DNA of 64,000 nucleotides from Actinomadura barringtoniae (GTDB lineage: Bacteria > Actinomycetota > Actinomycetes > Streptosporangiales > Streptosporangiaceae). The DNA lies in contig NZ_JAGEOJ010000022.1 in assembly GCF_017573505.1 (NCBI RefSeq), forward strand, positions 124,001-188,000, in the 5' to 3' direction. Positions within the stretch are counted from its first letter, which is position 1; every line of letters starts with the position of its first letter. Positions 49,064-56,520 of this stretch are shown here, piece after piece. Under the pieces are notes generated by a model. It was not told where the DNA came from. It saw only the letters and a list, made by a program, of their open reading frames with translations, and did no database searches. A program made the position numbers and the translations under genes.

Positions 49064-49714
49064 TCAGGTGCCGGGGACGTACTGCAGGCGGAACTGCTGG
49101 TTGGGCAGACCGTGGCAGGGCCACTGCTGAACGATCGTGTTGTCGGTCGTGTAGGCGCCGTACACGTCCATGCACTGACCGCTGAAGACCGACCGCCAGG
49201 TGATCGGGTTGCCGGCCCACATGGCGTCGTAGTTCGACGACTGCCACTTGGGCCGGTTGCCGAGCGGGTCGCCCAGGGTGTCGTTGCAGTACTGCTGCGT
49301 CAGGTAGGTCCCGTTCGTGGGCGCCAGGAGACACAGGTGCGAGTTGCGGTTCCACAGCACCCGGGTCGTCCCCGAGCCCATGATCTTCCAGTGCTGGGCG
49401 CCGAGGTCGCCCTTGGTGCGCTGCACCATGATCTCGCCGACCGCCTTGGACTCGTTGTACGGCATCACGGCCTTGCCGCTGTTGACGTTCACGATCCAGT
49501 AGAACGGCCCGGGCCCCGCCTTCACCGCGCCGGCGGGAGTGGCTGCCTGGGCGACGGTCGGCGCCGCAGCGGGCTTCGCGGCCGAGTGCAGCGGCGCGGC
49601 CGAGCGCAGCGTCGCGGCCGAGTGCAGCGGCGCGGCGGAGGCCGCACCGGCGGCGCCCACGGCAGCGGCGGCGAACGCGGTGGAGGCCGCGAGCAAGGTG
49701 AGTGATGTACGCAT
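49064..49714 (-). CDS. Secreted ricin-type (beta-trefoil) lectin
   Basis: A 216-residue exported protein; the signal peptide ends near GAASAAPLH and is followed by short repeats of HSAATLRSAAPLHSAA. Residues about 68-216 form a ricin-B-like beta-trefoil: FYWIVNVNSGKAVMPYNESKA, GAQHWKIM, NSHLCLLAP, SGQCMDVYGAY and the QxW-like NQQFRLQY. There is no catalytic domain, so it is likely an extracellular carbohydrate-binding protein. A 5' leader hairpin may cover its ribosome site. Confidence 0.8.
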   Translation of the reverse strand: MRTSLTLLAASTAFAAAAVGAAGAASAAPLHSAATLRSAAPLHSAAKPAAAPTVAQAATPAGAVKAGPGPFYWIVNVNSGKAVMPYNESKAVGEIMVQRTKGDLGAQHWKIMGSGTTRVLWNRNSHLCLLAPTNGTYLTQQYCNDTLGDPLGNRPKWQSSNYDAMWAGNPITWRSVFSGQCMDVYGAYTTDNTIVQQWPCHGLPNQQFRLQYVPGT

Positions 49715-49722
49715 GAGGATTG

Positions 49723-49753
49723 CTCCTTGGATGTCGTTGCTGACGTCCAGGAG
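49723..49753 (-). promoter_or_regulatory. Leader hairpin that could mask the lectin ribosome site
   Basis: On the minus strand, CTCCTGGACGTC pairs imperfectly with GACATCCAAGGAG (one bulge, one wobble). The AAGGAG in the right arm is the ribosome-binding site of the lectin gene, eight bases before its ATG. Opening of this stem could control translation; the idea is speculative. Confidence 0.35.
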
Positions 49754-49883
49754 CCTGACCGCTCGCGGTGAGGGCGCGGATCGGTAGGAGTCACCGAGTT
49801 AACGAACCCGCGACCACGCGCATTCGCCATGTCAGTGAAAATCCGGATGCCCGGACTCGCGTTTCATGCGGATACTCGGGCGC

Positions 49884-52733
49884 ATGACTGACGGGCACGG
49901 CGCCGCGGCGGGACGCGACGCCACGGCGCAACGTGACCCCGTGACGGGCCGTGACGGCATGGTGGGGCGGGAGGCCGAGCTTGCCGGGGTGACCGCCTTG
50001 GTCGACGGCGTGCGGGAGGGGCGCGGCGGCGTGCTGCTGGTCCTGGGTGAGGCGGGGATCGGCAAGTCCCGGTTGCTGGCGGAGGCGGCGCGGCACGCAC
50101 GCGATGCGGGGCTGCTCGTACTGACCGGCCGGTCGGTGGAGGGTGGCGGCGCCTACCGTCCGCTGGCGGAGGCGCTGATGGGGCATCTGCGCCAGGAGGG
50201 CGTGGGCGGTGGCGCCGAGCTGGGGCCCTACCGTGCGGCGTTGGGCAGGCTGCTGCCCGAGTGGGCCGGGGAGGCGTCGGCGACGAGTGTCGATCCCGTG
50301 CTCGTCCTCGGTGAAGGCCTGGTCAGGCTGCTGTGGGCGCTGAACGGCCGCCGCGGCTGTGTGGTGGTGCTGGAGGACGTTCACTGGGCGGATCCCGACA
50401 CCCTGGCCGTTCTGGAGTATCTGGCCGGGGCCGTGCACGCCTGCCCGGTGCTGATCGCCGTGTCCGCGCGGGAGGAGGAAAGCCCGCCGCAGCTGATCGA
50501 CCGGCTGGCGGCCCGGCCGGGGACGCGCACCATGCGGCTGGAACGGCTCGTCCGCGACGGCGTGAAGGTCCTCGCCGAACGGTGCGCCGGGGCGGCATTG
50601 CCCGAACGGACGCTTGACCTGGTGGCGGACAAGTCCGACGGGCTGCCGCTGCTGGTGGAGGAGCTGGTGGCCGGCGATCTACAGGCAGGGGTGGTGCCGC
50701 CCACGCTGGCGGGCATGGTCACCGCGCGGCTCCGGTCCCTGAGTGACGAGCATCGGCGCGTGCTGGAGGCCGCGGCGGTGCTCGGGGCCGAGGCGATGCT
50801 GGGCGGCGGGCTGGACTGGGAGCTTCTGGGCAAGGTGACCGGCCTGCCGGACGGCACGGTCGTACGGGCGCTGCGCGCGGCGCAGCCACGGCTGGTCGTT
50901 CCGGCGGGCGACACCCTGCGCTGGCGGCACGCGCTGACCCGCGAGGCTGTCGTGGCGTCGACCTTCCCGCCCGAGCGGGCTGCGCTGGCCCGCCGCGCGG
51001 CCGACGCGCTGCTGGAACGAGGCGGTCCCGACGACGACCTGCACGCCGCGGAGCTGTTCGCCGCGGCCGGGGACAAGGACCGGGCCGCGGAGATCTTCCT
51101 GCGGCTCGCCAAGCGCGACCTGGACCGGGGGGCGTTGCGCGATGCCGGCGCGCTGCTGGAACGGGCCGGTGCGACCGCCGCGCTCCAGGCCGCCGTGGCG
51201 CTGGAACGCATCCGGCTCCTGACCCTGCTGGGCAAGGCGGACACGGCCCTGGCCGAGGGCGGCCGCCTCATCGACCAGGCCACCGGCGACGACCATGCCC
51301 TGCTGTGCGTACGGCTGGCCGACGCCGCGATCAGCCTGCGGCGCTGGGCCGACGCCGATCGCTTCCTCCAGCGCGCGGGACGGCCGGACGACCCGGGCAT
51401 CCTCGTTCTGACCGCCGACGCGGCGTTCGGCCCCGGCGACCTGCCACGGGCCGCCCGGCTGGCCATGACGGCGATCGACCAGGCCCGCGCGAACGGCCGG
51501 CCCGAGGCGCACTGCCGGGCGCTGGTCATCCTCGGCCGGTGCATCTTCCGGCACGACGTCGCGGCGGCCCGCACGTTCTACGAACAGGCCGCGCAGATCG
51601 CCGCCGAGCACGGTCTGCGGCCCTGGCGCATCTCGGCGCTGATCAACATCGCCACCGTGGAGCTGTGCGCGCATCCCCTCACCCCGATCCTGGATCAGGC
51701 CCGCGAGCTGGCGGTGGACACCGGACGGCTCGCCGAGGTGATCACGACGGACCTGCTGAACGCCGAGGGCGTCCTGCTGGTGAACGGCCCGCACGCCGCC
51801 GCCCCGCTGGCCCGCGCGACCGCCGAGCATGCCGCCCGGCTGCGGCTGCCCAACCTGCAGGCGGTCGCCGAACTGACCCTCGCCCACGGCCACGCCGCCG
51901 ACGCCGACATCGGGGGCATGCAGGCCCTGCTGGACTCCGCCACCGGCCATCCGGAGGCCCCCGCCGAGGTCGCCGCGCTCGCGCCCGTCGTCCGCGGCTT
52001 CCGCTTCCTGCTGGACGGCGACCTGCACGCCGCCGGGCCGCTCTTCGACGCCGGGATGAAGCAGCTCGAAGGACACTGTGAAGCCGCGCCGGTCCCCCAC
52101 TGGGGCCTGTGGGCGCTCCTGCGGACCGTGCTCGCCGACCGAACCGACCGGGATGACCGGGACGACACCGCCCGTGACCTGGTGCGCGGCTCCTACGTGG
52201 TGCTGCGCAGCGTCAACCGAGGGGTGCTGCACTATGCCGACGCGGTCGCCGCCGGTCGGGCCGAACGGTCCGGCGAGGCCATCGAGCACATGGCCGCAGG
52301 CGACGCGCTGCTGGCCGAACACCACTGGTGGCGGCGGCTGTGCAGGCTGCTGGCGATGCAGGCCGCCATCACCGACGGCTGGGGCGACCCGGTGCCCGGT
52401 CTCCGCGCCGATCTGGCGGCCTTCGAGGAGACCGGACAGCACCGCCTCGCACGCACCTGCCGTGATCTGCTGCGACGCGCCGGAGCTCCGACCCGACGAA
52501 GCCGCGGAACGCACCCCGTTCCCACGCCCCTGAGAGCCGCGGGCGTCACCGGCCGCGAGATGGAAGTGCTCACCCTGCTCGCCCACGGCCTCACCAACCG
52601 CCAGATCGCCCAGCGGCTCTTCCTGTCACCGCGCACCATCGACACCCACGTCGCCAACCTGCTCACCAAGACCGGCGCCACCGACCGCACCCAACTACGC
52701 GCCCACCTCGCCGCCACAGCCGCGCGCCCCTGA
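49884..52733 (+). CDS. Large ATP-binding LuxR-type regulator (LAL family)
   Basis: About 949 residues from ATG 49884 (49866 is an alternative). The N-terminal AAA-like ATPase has Walker A GEAGIGKSRLL and Walker B region VVVLEDVHWADPDTL. A long helical TPR-like section follows (about 400-860). The C-terminal LuxR helix-turn-helix reads VTGREMEVLTLLAHGLTNRQIAQRLFLSPRTIDTHVANLL. Proteins of this MalT/LAL class are pathway-specific activators in actinomycete secondary metabolism or sugar use. No cluster is next to it, so targets are unknown. The stop is inside a terminator stem. Confidence 0.88.
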   Translation: MTDGHGAAAGRDATAQRDPVTGRDGMVGREAELAGVTALVDGVREGRGGVLLVLGEAGIGKSRLLAEAARHARDAGLLVLTGRSVEGGGAYRPLAEALMGHLRQEGVGGGAELGPYRAALGRLLPEWAGEASATSVDPVLVLGEGLVRLLWALNGRRGCVVVLEDVHWADPDTLAVLEYLAGAVHACPVLIAVSAREEESPPQLIDRLAARPGTRTMRLERLVRDGVKVLAERCAGAALPERTLDLVADKSDGLPLLVEELVAGDLQAGVVPPTLAGMVTARLRSLSDEHRRVLEAAAVLGAEAMLGGGLDWELLGKVTGLPDGTVVRALRAAQPRLVVPAGDTLRWRHALTREAVVASTFPPERAALARRAADALLERGGPDDDLHAAELFAAAGDKDRAAEIFLRLAKRDLDRGALRDAGALLERAGATAALQAAVALERIRLLTLLGKADTALAEGGRLIDQATGDDHALLCVRLADAAISLRRWADADRFLQRAGRPDDPGILVLTADAAFGPGDLPRAARLAMTAIDQARANGRPEAHCRALVILGRCIFRHDVAAARTFYEQAAQIAAEHGLRPWRISALINIATVELCAHPLTPILDQARELAVDTGRLAEVITTDLLNAEGVLLVNGPHAAAPLARATAEHAARLRLPNLQAVAELTLAHGHAADADIGGMQALLDSATGHPEAPAEVAALAPVVRGFRFLLDGDLHAAGPLFDAGMKQLEGHCEAAPVPHWGLWALLRTVLADRTDRDDRDDTARDLVRGSYVVLRSVNRGVLHYADAVAAGRAERSGEAIEHMAAGDALLAEHHWWRRLCRLLAMQAAITDGWGDPVPGLRADLAAFEETGQHRLARTCRDLLRRAGAPTRRSRGTHPVPTPLRAAGVTGREMEVLTLLAHGLTNRQIAQRLFLSPRTIDTHVANLLTKTGATDRTQLRAHLAATAARP

Positions 52734-52748
52734 CCGGCAGGGGCGCGC
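52722..52748 (+). terminator. Terminator overlapping the LAL stop codon
   Basis: GCGCGCCCCTG (52722-52732) pairs with CAGGGGCGCGC (52738-52748) over 11 bases with the loop ACCGG; the TGA stop (52731-52733) lies at the top of the left arm. A repeat array follows directly. Confidence 0.8.
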
Positions 52749-52751
52749 CGA

Positions 52752-52931
52752 CCGCGTCACCGGTGGGCGACCGCGTTACCGGTGGGCGACCGCGTTACCG
52801 GGACGGCCGCGTCACCGGGACGGCCGCGTCACCGGGACGGCCGCGCTACCGGGGCAGCCGCGCTACCGGTGGGCGACCGCGTCACCGGGACGGCCGCGCT
52901 ACCGGGACGGCCGCGCTACGGGTGGGCGGCC
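52752..52931 (-). repeat. Ten-copy 17/19-bp array with a stop codon in every copy
   Basis: Copies start CCGCG at 52752, 52771, 52790, 52807, 52824, 52841, 52858, 52877, 52894 and 52911. The 17-base form is CCGCGTCACCGGGACGG and the 19-base form is CCGCGTCACCGGTGGGCGA. Bases 6-8 of each copy are TCA, TTA or CTA, which on the minus strand are TGA, TAA or TAG. The last one (52916-52918) is the stop codon of the epoxide hydrolase gene. All three minus-strand frames contain a stop within the first two additional copies. Confidence 0.9.
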
Positions 52932-54082
52932 AGCACTGCCGCGAGGCCTTCCCGCAGGTCCTTGACCCAGTACCCGGGGACCTCCAGCGACGGGAAGTGT
53001 CCCCCGGCTTCGGCCGTCCTCCATCGGACGATCTGCCGGTACCGCTCCTGTGCCCAGGGGCGCGGAGACTTCTCGACGTCGCGGGGATACATGGTGATCG
53101 CCGACGGGACGTCGACCCGAAGCTCGGGGTCGAGCGAGAGGTGGCTCTCGTAGTAGATGCGGGCCGCCGAGGCGCCGGTCCGCGTCAGCCAGTACAGGGT
53201 GACGTCGTCAAGGATGCGGTCCCTGGAGATCGTCTCGAACGGGCCGTCTTCGGTGTCCGTCCACTCGGCGAACTTGTCCAGGATCCAGGCGAGAAGCCCG
53301 ACGGGTGAGTCGACGAGCGAGTAGCCGATGGTCTGCGGCCGGGACGCCTGCTGCTTCGCGTACGCCGCGCGCGGACCGCCCCAGAAGGCGCTGGTCTCCT
53401 CGGCCCATGCGCGTTCGGCCTTCGTCAGCCCGTCCGTCGTCAGCCCGGGAGGTGCCTGCGCGGTCGTCGTGTGGATGCCGAGAACGTGCTCCGGGAACCT
53501 GCCGCCCAGGACCGTGGTGATCACGCCTCCCCAGTCGCCACCGTGGGCCACGAACTTGCCGTAGCCGAGCGTTCCCATCAGCTCCACCCATGCGGCCGCG
53601 ATCTTCTCGATCCCCCACCCGGTGGTGGTCGGCTTGTCGCTGTAACCAAAACCCGGCAGCGAGGGAGCCACGACGTGGAACGCCGCCGCGTCCGCGTCTT
53701 GCGGATCTGCCAGCTCGTCGATGACATCGACGAACTCGGCAATGCTGCCCGGCCAGCCGTGCGTCAAGATCAGCGGAGTGGCGTCCGCGCGGGTGGACCG
53801 GCGGTGCAGGAAGTGGATCGCCAGGCCGTCGATGGTCGTGCGGAACTGGCCGATCTCGTTGAGGCGCTTTTCGAACGAGCGCCAGTCGTACCCGGTGCGC
53901 CAGTAGTTCACGACGTCCACGAGATCGGCGAGCGGAACGCCCTGGTCCCAGCGGGCAGGGCCGGGCGCGGCGCGGTGAACCGTCTCGGCCTCCGGCAGCC
54001 GTGCCGCCGCCAGCCGTGCACGCAGATCGTCGAGGTCGGCGTCGGTCGAGTGGGCTTCGAATGCTTGAACGTCGCTGGTCAT
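52916..54082 (-). CDS. Epoxide hydrolase (EHN-type alpha/beta hydrolase)
   Basis: A 388-residue enzyme; ATG 54082 follows GGAGGG. The N-terminal EHN lid domain (DLDDLRARLAAARLPEAE, WRTGYDWRSFEKRLNEIGQF) precedes the alpha/beta hydrolase core with oxyanion motif THGWPGSI and the nucleophile aspartate in HGGDWGGVI. The catalytic histidine is in GGHFPSLEVP. It hydrolyses an epoxide to a diol; it may detoxify epoxides formed by the diiron monooxygenase or serve a separate pathway. It is divergent from the CGNR regulator. Confidence 0.87.
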   Translation of the reverse strand: MTSDVQAFEAHSTDADLDDLRARLAAARLPEAETVHRAAPGPARWDQGVPLADLVDVVNYWRTGYDWRSFEKRLNEIGQFRTTIDGLAIHFLHRRSTRADATPLILTHGWPGSIAEFVDVIDELADPQDADAAAFHVVAPSLPGFGYSDKPTTTGWGIEKIAAAWVELMGTLGYGKFVAHGGDWGGVITTVLGGRFPEHVLGIHTTTAQAPPGLTTDGLTKAERAWAEETSAFWGGPRAAYAKQQASRPQTIGYSLVDSPVGLLAWILDKFAEWTDTEDGPFETISRDRILDDVTLYWLTRTGASAARIYYESHLSLDPELRVDVPSAITMYPRDVEKSPRPWAQERYRQIVRWRTAEAGGHFPSLEVPGYWVKDLREGLAAVLAAHP

Positions 54083-54122
54083 GCGCCCTCCTGGCCATCG
54101 TGGAACCGACGCGTACCTGCCG

Positions 54123-54182
54123 AGAACCATCTAAGACGGTTCTAACATTCTCGACGCCGAGGCGCAACCGGCTAAGGTGGTT
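54123..54182 (+). promoter_or_regulatory. Paired operators between epoxide hydrolase and CGNR genes
   Basis: Two copies of AACC-N9-GGTT are present: AGAACC-N9-GGTTCT (54123-54143) and AACC-N9-GGTT (54166-54182), both with CTAAG at the centre and centres 41 bases apart, about four helical turns. The second copy covers TAAGGT (54173-54178), a TANNNT -10 element six bases before the CGNR start at 54185. This is the layout expected for autorepression and divergent control. Confidence 0.65.
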
Positions 54183-54184
54183 CC

Positions 54185-54757
54185 ATGAGTGAGCGGTTCC
54201 CTGACTTCCGTCTCGGCAAGGTGCTGGCGACCAGCTTCACGGGGACCCTGTCGGAACGTCATGGCGACGCCGTGGAGCGCATTCCCGTACCGCAGCGGCT
54301 CGTCGACTGGCTGACGGTGAGCGGTCTCGCCGTGGAGTCCTGCACCACCGCCCAGCTCGAACGCGCCTGGGAGCTGAGGGAGTCGATCCACGCCGCCGCG
54401 ACAGCGGCCGCGCAACAAGACCCGCTCCCTGCGTCCGCTGTCCAGGTCATCAACGACTACAGCGTTCAGGGGCGGGCCGCGGCCATCCTGACGCCCGACG
54501 GCACCCGGCAATGGCGCCTGAGCTCGGCTTCGTCCGTGGAGGACGCCCTCAGCGTGATCGCCGCCGACGCGATCGACATCATCTCGGGCGAACGAGACGG
54601 AAAGCTGGCCCTGTGCGCATCGCCGACCTGCCGAGCGGCCTTCTTCGACACCAGCCAGAGCCGCACCCGCAGATGGTGCGAGATGAACACGTGCGGGAAC
54701 CGGCAGAAGAAGGCGCGCTTCAACGCCAACAAGCAGAAGGGACTGGTCGCCGACTGA
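54185..54757 (+). CDS. CGNR zinc-finger regulator
   Basis: A 190-residue protein with probably leaderless translation from ATG 54185. The N-terminal domain (FPDFRLGKVLATSFTGTLSE, LERAWELRESIHAAA) is the ABATE-type ligand region of CGNR proteins. The C-terminal zinc ribbon reads LCASPTCRAAFFDTSQSRTRRWCEMNTCGNR, with four cysteines and the naming CGNR motif. It most likely regulates itself and the divergent epoxide hydrolase through the paired operators between them. The last codons form the left arm of a terminator. Confidence 0.87.
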   Translation: MSERFPDFRLGKVLATSFTGTLSERHGDAVERIPVPQRLVDWLTVSGLAVESCTTAQLERAWELRESIHAAATAAAQQDPLPASAVQVINDYSVQGRAAAILTPDGTRQWRLSSASSVEDALSVIAADAIDIISGERDGKLALCASPTCRAAFFDTSQSRTRRWCEMNTCGNRQKKARFNANKQKGLVAD

Positions 54758-54788
54758 CGCTCCAGCTCGTCCGTCGGCGACCAGTCCC
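54739..54788 (+). terminator. Terminator whose left arm is coding
   Basis: GGGACTGGTCGCCGAC (54739-54754, the last codons of the CGNR gene) pairs perfectly with GTCGGCGACCAGTCCC (54773-54788) over 16 bases around an 18-base loop containing the stop codon. Confidence 0.8.
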
Positions 54789-54792
54789 TACT

Positions 54793-54820
54793 GGTGTCCG
54801 TCAGCCGGTGTCCGTTAGAC
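54793..54820 (-). repeat. 14-bp stop-codon echo at the glycosyltransferase end
   Basis: GGTGTCCGTCAGCC (54793-54806) and GGTGTCCGTTAGAC (54807-54820) are adjacent 14-base copies. TTA in the second (54815-54817) is the glycosyltransferase stop (TAA); TCA in the first reads TGA on the same strand but in a different frame. Confidence 0.65.
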
Positions 54821-56059
54821 CGTTACGGCTTCCTGCTCCTCGACCTCGACCACCGCAGCGCTCTCCGGCGTCCGCGCGAGGACCTTGTCGTAGACGCGGG
54901 CGGTCTCGGCGGCGATGCGGTCCCAGGCGTAGCGGGAGTGGGCGCGGTCGGCGGCGGCGATGGAGTAGGCGGTGAGGGCGGACTCCTCGTTCAGCAGGTT
55001 CCGCACGGCCCGGCCGATCACCATGGCGCGGTCGCCGGGCACGTGGAGTCCGGTGATCTTGTCGAGCACGCAGTCGGTGCCGGCGCCGGTCGGGACGGCG
55101 ATGACGGGCACGCCGCAGGCCATCGCCTCCAGCGCGACCCTCGCCGACGATCGGCGCGGGGACAGGCACAGCGCGAGCTTGGCGGTGCGCAGCAGCCGGG
55201 GCAGCGACTTGCGCGGCATGAGGCCGAGGAAGATGACGCGGTCGGCGACGTGCAGTTCCTTGGCCAGCATCCGCAGGCGGTGCACGGTCGGGTCGTCGTC
55301 CAGGTCCTCGCGGTCGGGACCGCCGGCGATCGCCAGCTCGGCGCCGGGGATGTGCTCCAGCGCCCGGATCGCGGAGGTCACGCCCGCGTCCTCAAGGTCG
55401 CGGCTGACGACCACGAGACGGTCCAGGTCCCCGCGCGGCAGGGCAGGCCCGGTCTGGCCGAACTGCTCACCGTCCACACCGGTCGGGGTGATCGTGATCC
55501 GAGGCCGCGCGATCCCCATGCGGACGAGGGTCTCGGCCTCCTGGCCGGTGGCGGCCAGCACGGCGGCGGCGTCACGCCCCAGCGCCCGCTCCAGCCGGAC
55601 CCGGGCCGGGTGAACGGGGCGACCGGCGCGGCGGTCGGTCATGCCCAGGCCATGGAAGCCGTGCACCACCGGGATGTCCAGCTCACGGGCGGCGGCGACC
55701 GCCGCCAGGCCGCCGATCCAGCCGTGCGCGTGGATGAGGTCCGGCCTGGAGGAGGCACCGGCCCAGCGGCGCCGCAGCTGCGCGGCCAGCTCACGAACGT
55801 GCGGCAGGAGTTCCTGGTCGGGCAGCGGGCGGGCCGGCCCGGCGTCCAAGCGGTAGAGAGTGGCGCCGGAGCCCAGCCGCGACCATGAACCCGCCGCCTC
55901 GTCCTGGCGGCGCGTGTACACCGCGACCTGCCGTTCCTGCTGTCCATCGCCGTTCGGGGCGGCCAGCGCACGCGCCAGCTCGCGAACGTGGATCGCGGAG
56001 CCGTCATCACCGTCGACGTCGGTGGCGGAAACAAGAGCGATGTTCAGGGGGCCGTTCAT
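54815..56059 (-). CDS. GT4-family glycosyltransferase
   Basis: A 414-residue retaining glycosyltransferase; ATG 56059 (MNGPLNIALVSATDVDG) follows GGAGGAG. The N-terminal Rossmann domain contains DLIHAHGWIGGLAAV and the C-terminal GT-B domain has PTGVDGEQFG, VVSRDL, and ARVALEAMACGVPVIAV, the EX7E-region signature in which the first glutamate position reads serine (RRSSARVALE). It uses a nucleotide sugar to modify a lipid or cell-wall acceptor, or makes a small glycoside. It stands alone, not in an obvious polysaccharide cluster. Confidence 0.82.
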   Translation of the reverse strand: MNGPLNIALVSATDVDGDDGSAIHVRELARALAAPNGDGQQERQVAVYTRRQDEAAGSWSRLGSGATLYRLDAGPARPLPDQELLPHVRELAAQLRRRWAGASSRPDLIHAHGWIGGLAAVAAARELDIPVVHGFHGLGMTDRRAGRPVHPARVRLERALGRDAAAVLAATGQEAETLVRMGIARPRITITPTGVDGEQFGQTGPALPRGDLDRLVVVSRDLEDAGVTSAIRALEHIPGAELAIAGGPDREDLDDDPTVHRLRMLAKELHVADRVIFLGLMPRKSLPRLLRTAKLALCLSPRRSSARVALEAMACGVPVIAVPTGAGTDCVLDKITGLHVPGDRAMVIGRAVRNLLNEESALTAYSIAAADRAHSRYAWDRIAAETARVYDKVLARTPESAAVVEVEEQEAVTV

Positions 56060-56520
56060 GACACTCCTCCGGGTACACAAGATCACCTGGAGGTATCTGC
56101 GTCATAGACACCCACTCACCCCCATCACTAACCCGCTACGCCCAAAACCAAACCTTGAGTGACGTACCGCACTCCGATTTCTGACTAAATCGGTAGGAAT
56201 AGTTGCATAGACGGAACCTCGCGTGATCTCATACGGGCATGCGAGTCCGGTTCGCCCTAGTCCGGCGACGTCACGTCGACCTGCGCCGCGTCACGGCCGC
56301 GGGCTGTCGGGCGATCTGAACGCCCGTTCCAACAGGCCGCCCACCCAGGCCACCCGCCCAGGCCGCTTGCCCGGGCGCCACCCAAGCATCACTCAGGCAC
56401 CCCCCAGGCCTCCCGCCGCTGTCCGTACCGGCCCACGTTCGCGCGCCACCCATCGAGGCGCCGCCCATCGAGGCGCCGCCCATCGAGGCATTGCCCAACC
56501 CGTGCTCCAGGAGCTTCATC
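56060..56520 (+). promoter_or_regulatory. Divergent intergenic region upstream of the tau-like operon
   Basis: A 461-base gap between divergent genes. The clearest element is CCGATTT-N6-AAATCGG (56174-56193), a perfect seven-base inverted repeat in AT-rich surroundings, followed by GGTAGGAATAG. It is a candidate binding site for a sulfur-responsive regulator, or a hairpin in the leader. From about 56270 to 56500 the sequence is C-rich and of low complexity, with antisense open frames that are only artefacts of its repeats. No gene is supported. Confidence 0.45.
56451..56495 (+). repeat. Three 15-bp repeats in the leader of the tau-like operon
   Basis: CATCGAGGCGCCGCC occurs at 56451 and 56466, and as CATCGAGGCATTGCC at 56481, ending 25 bases before the first start codon. 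It may arise by slippage; regulatory use is unproven. Confidence 0.7.
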
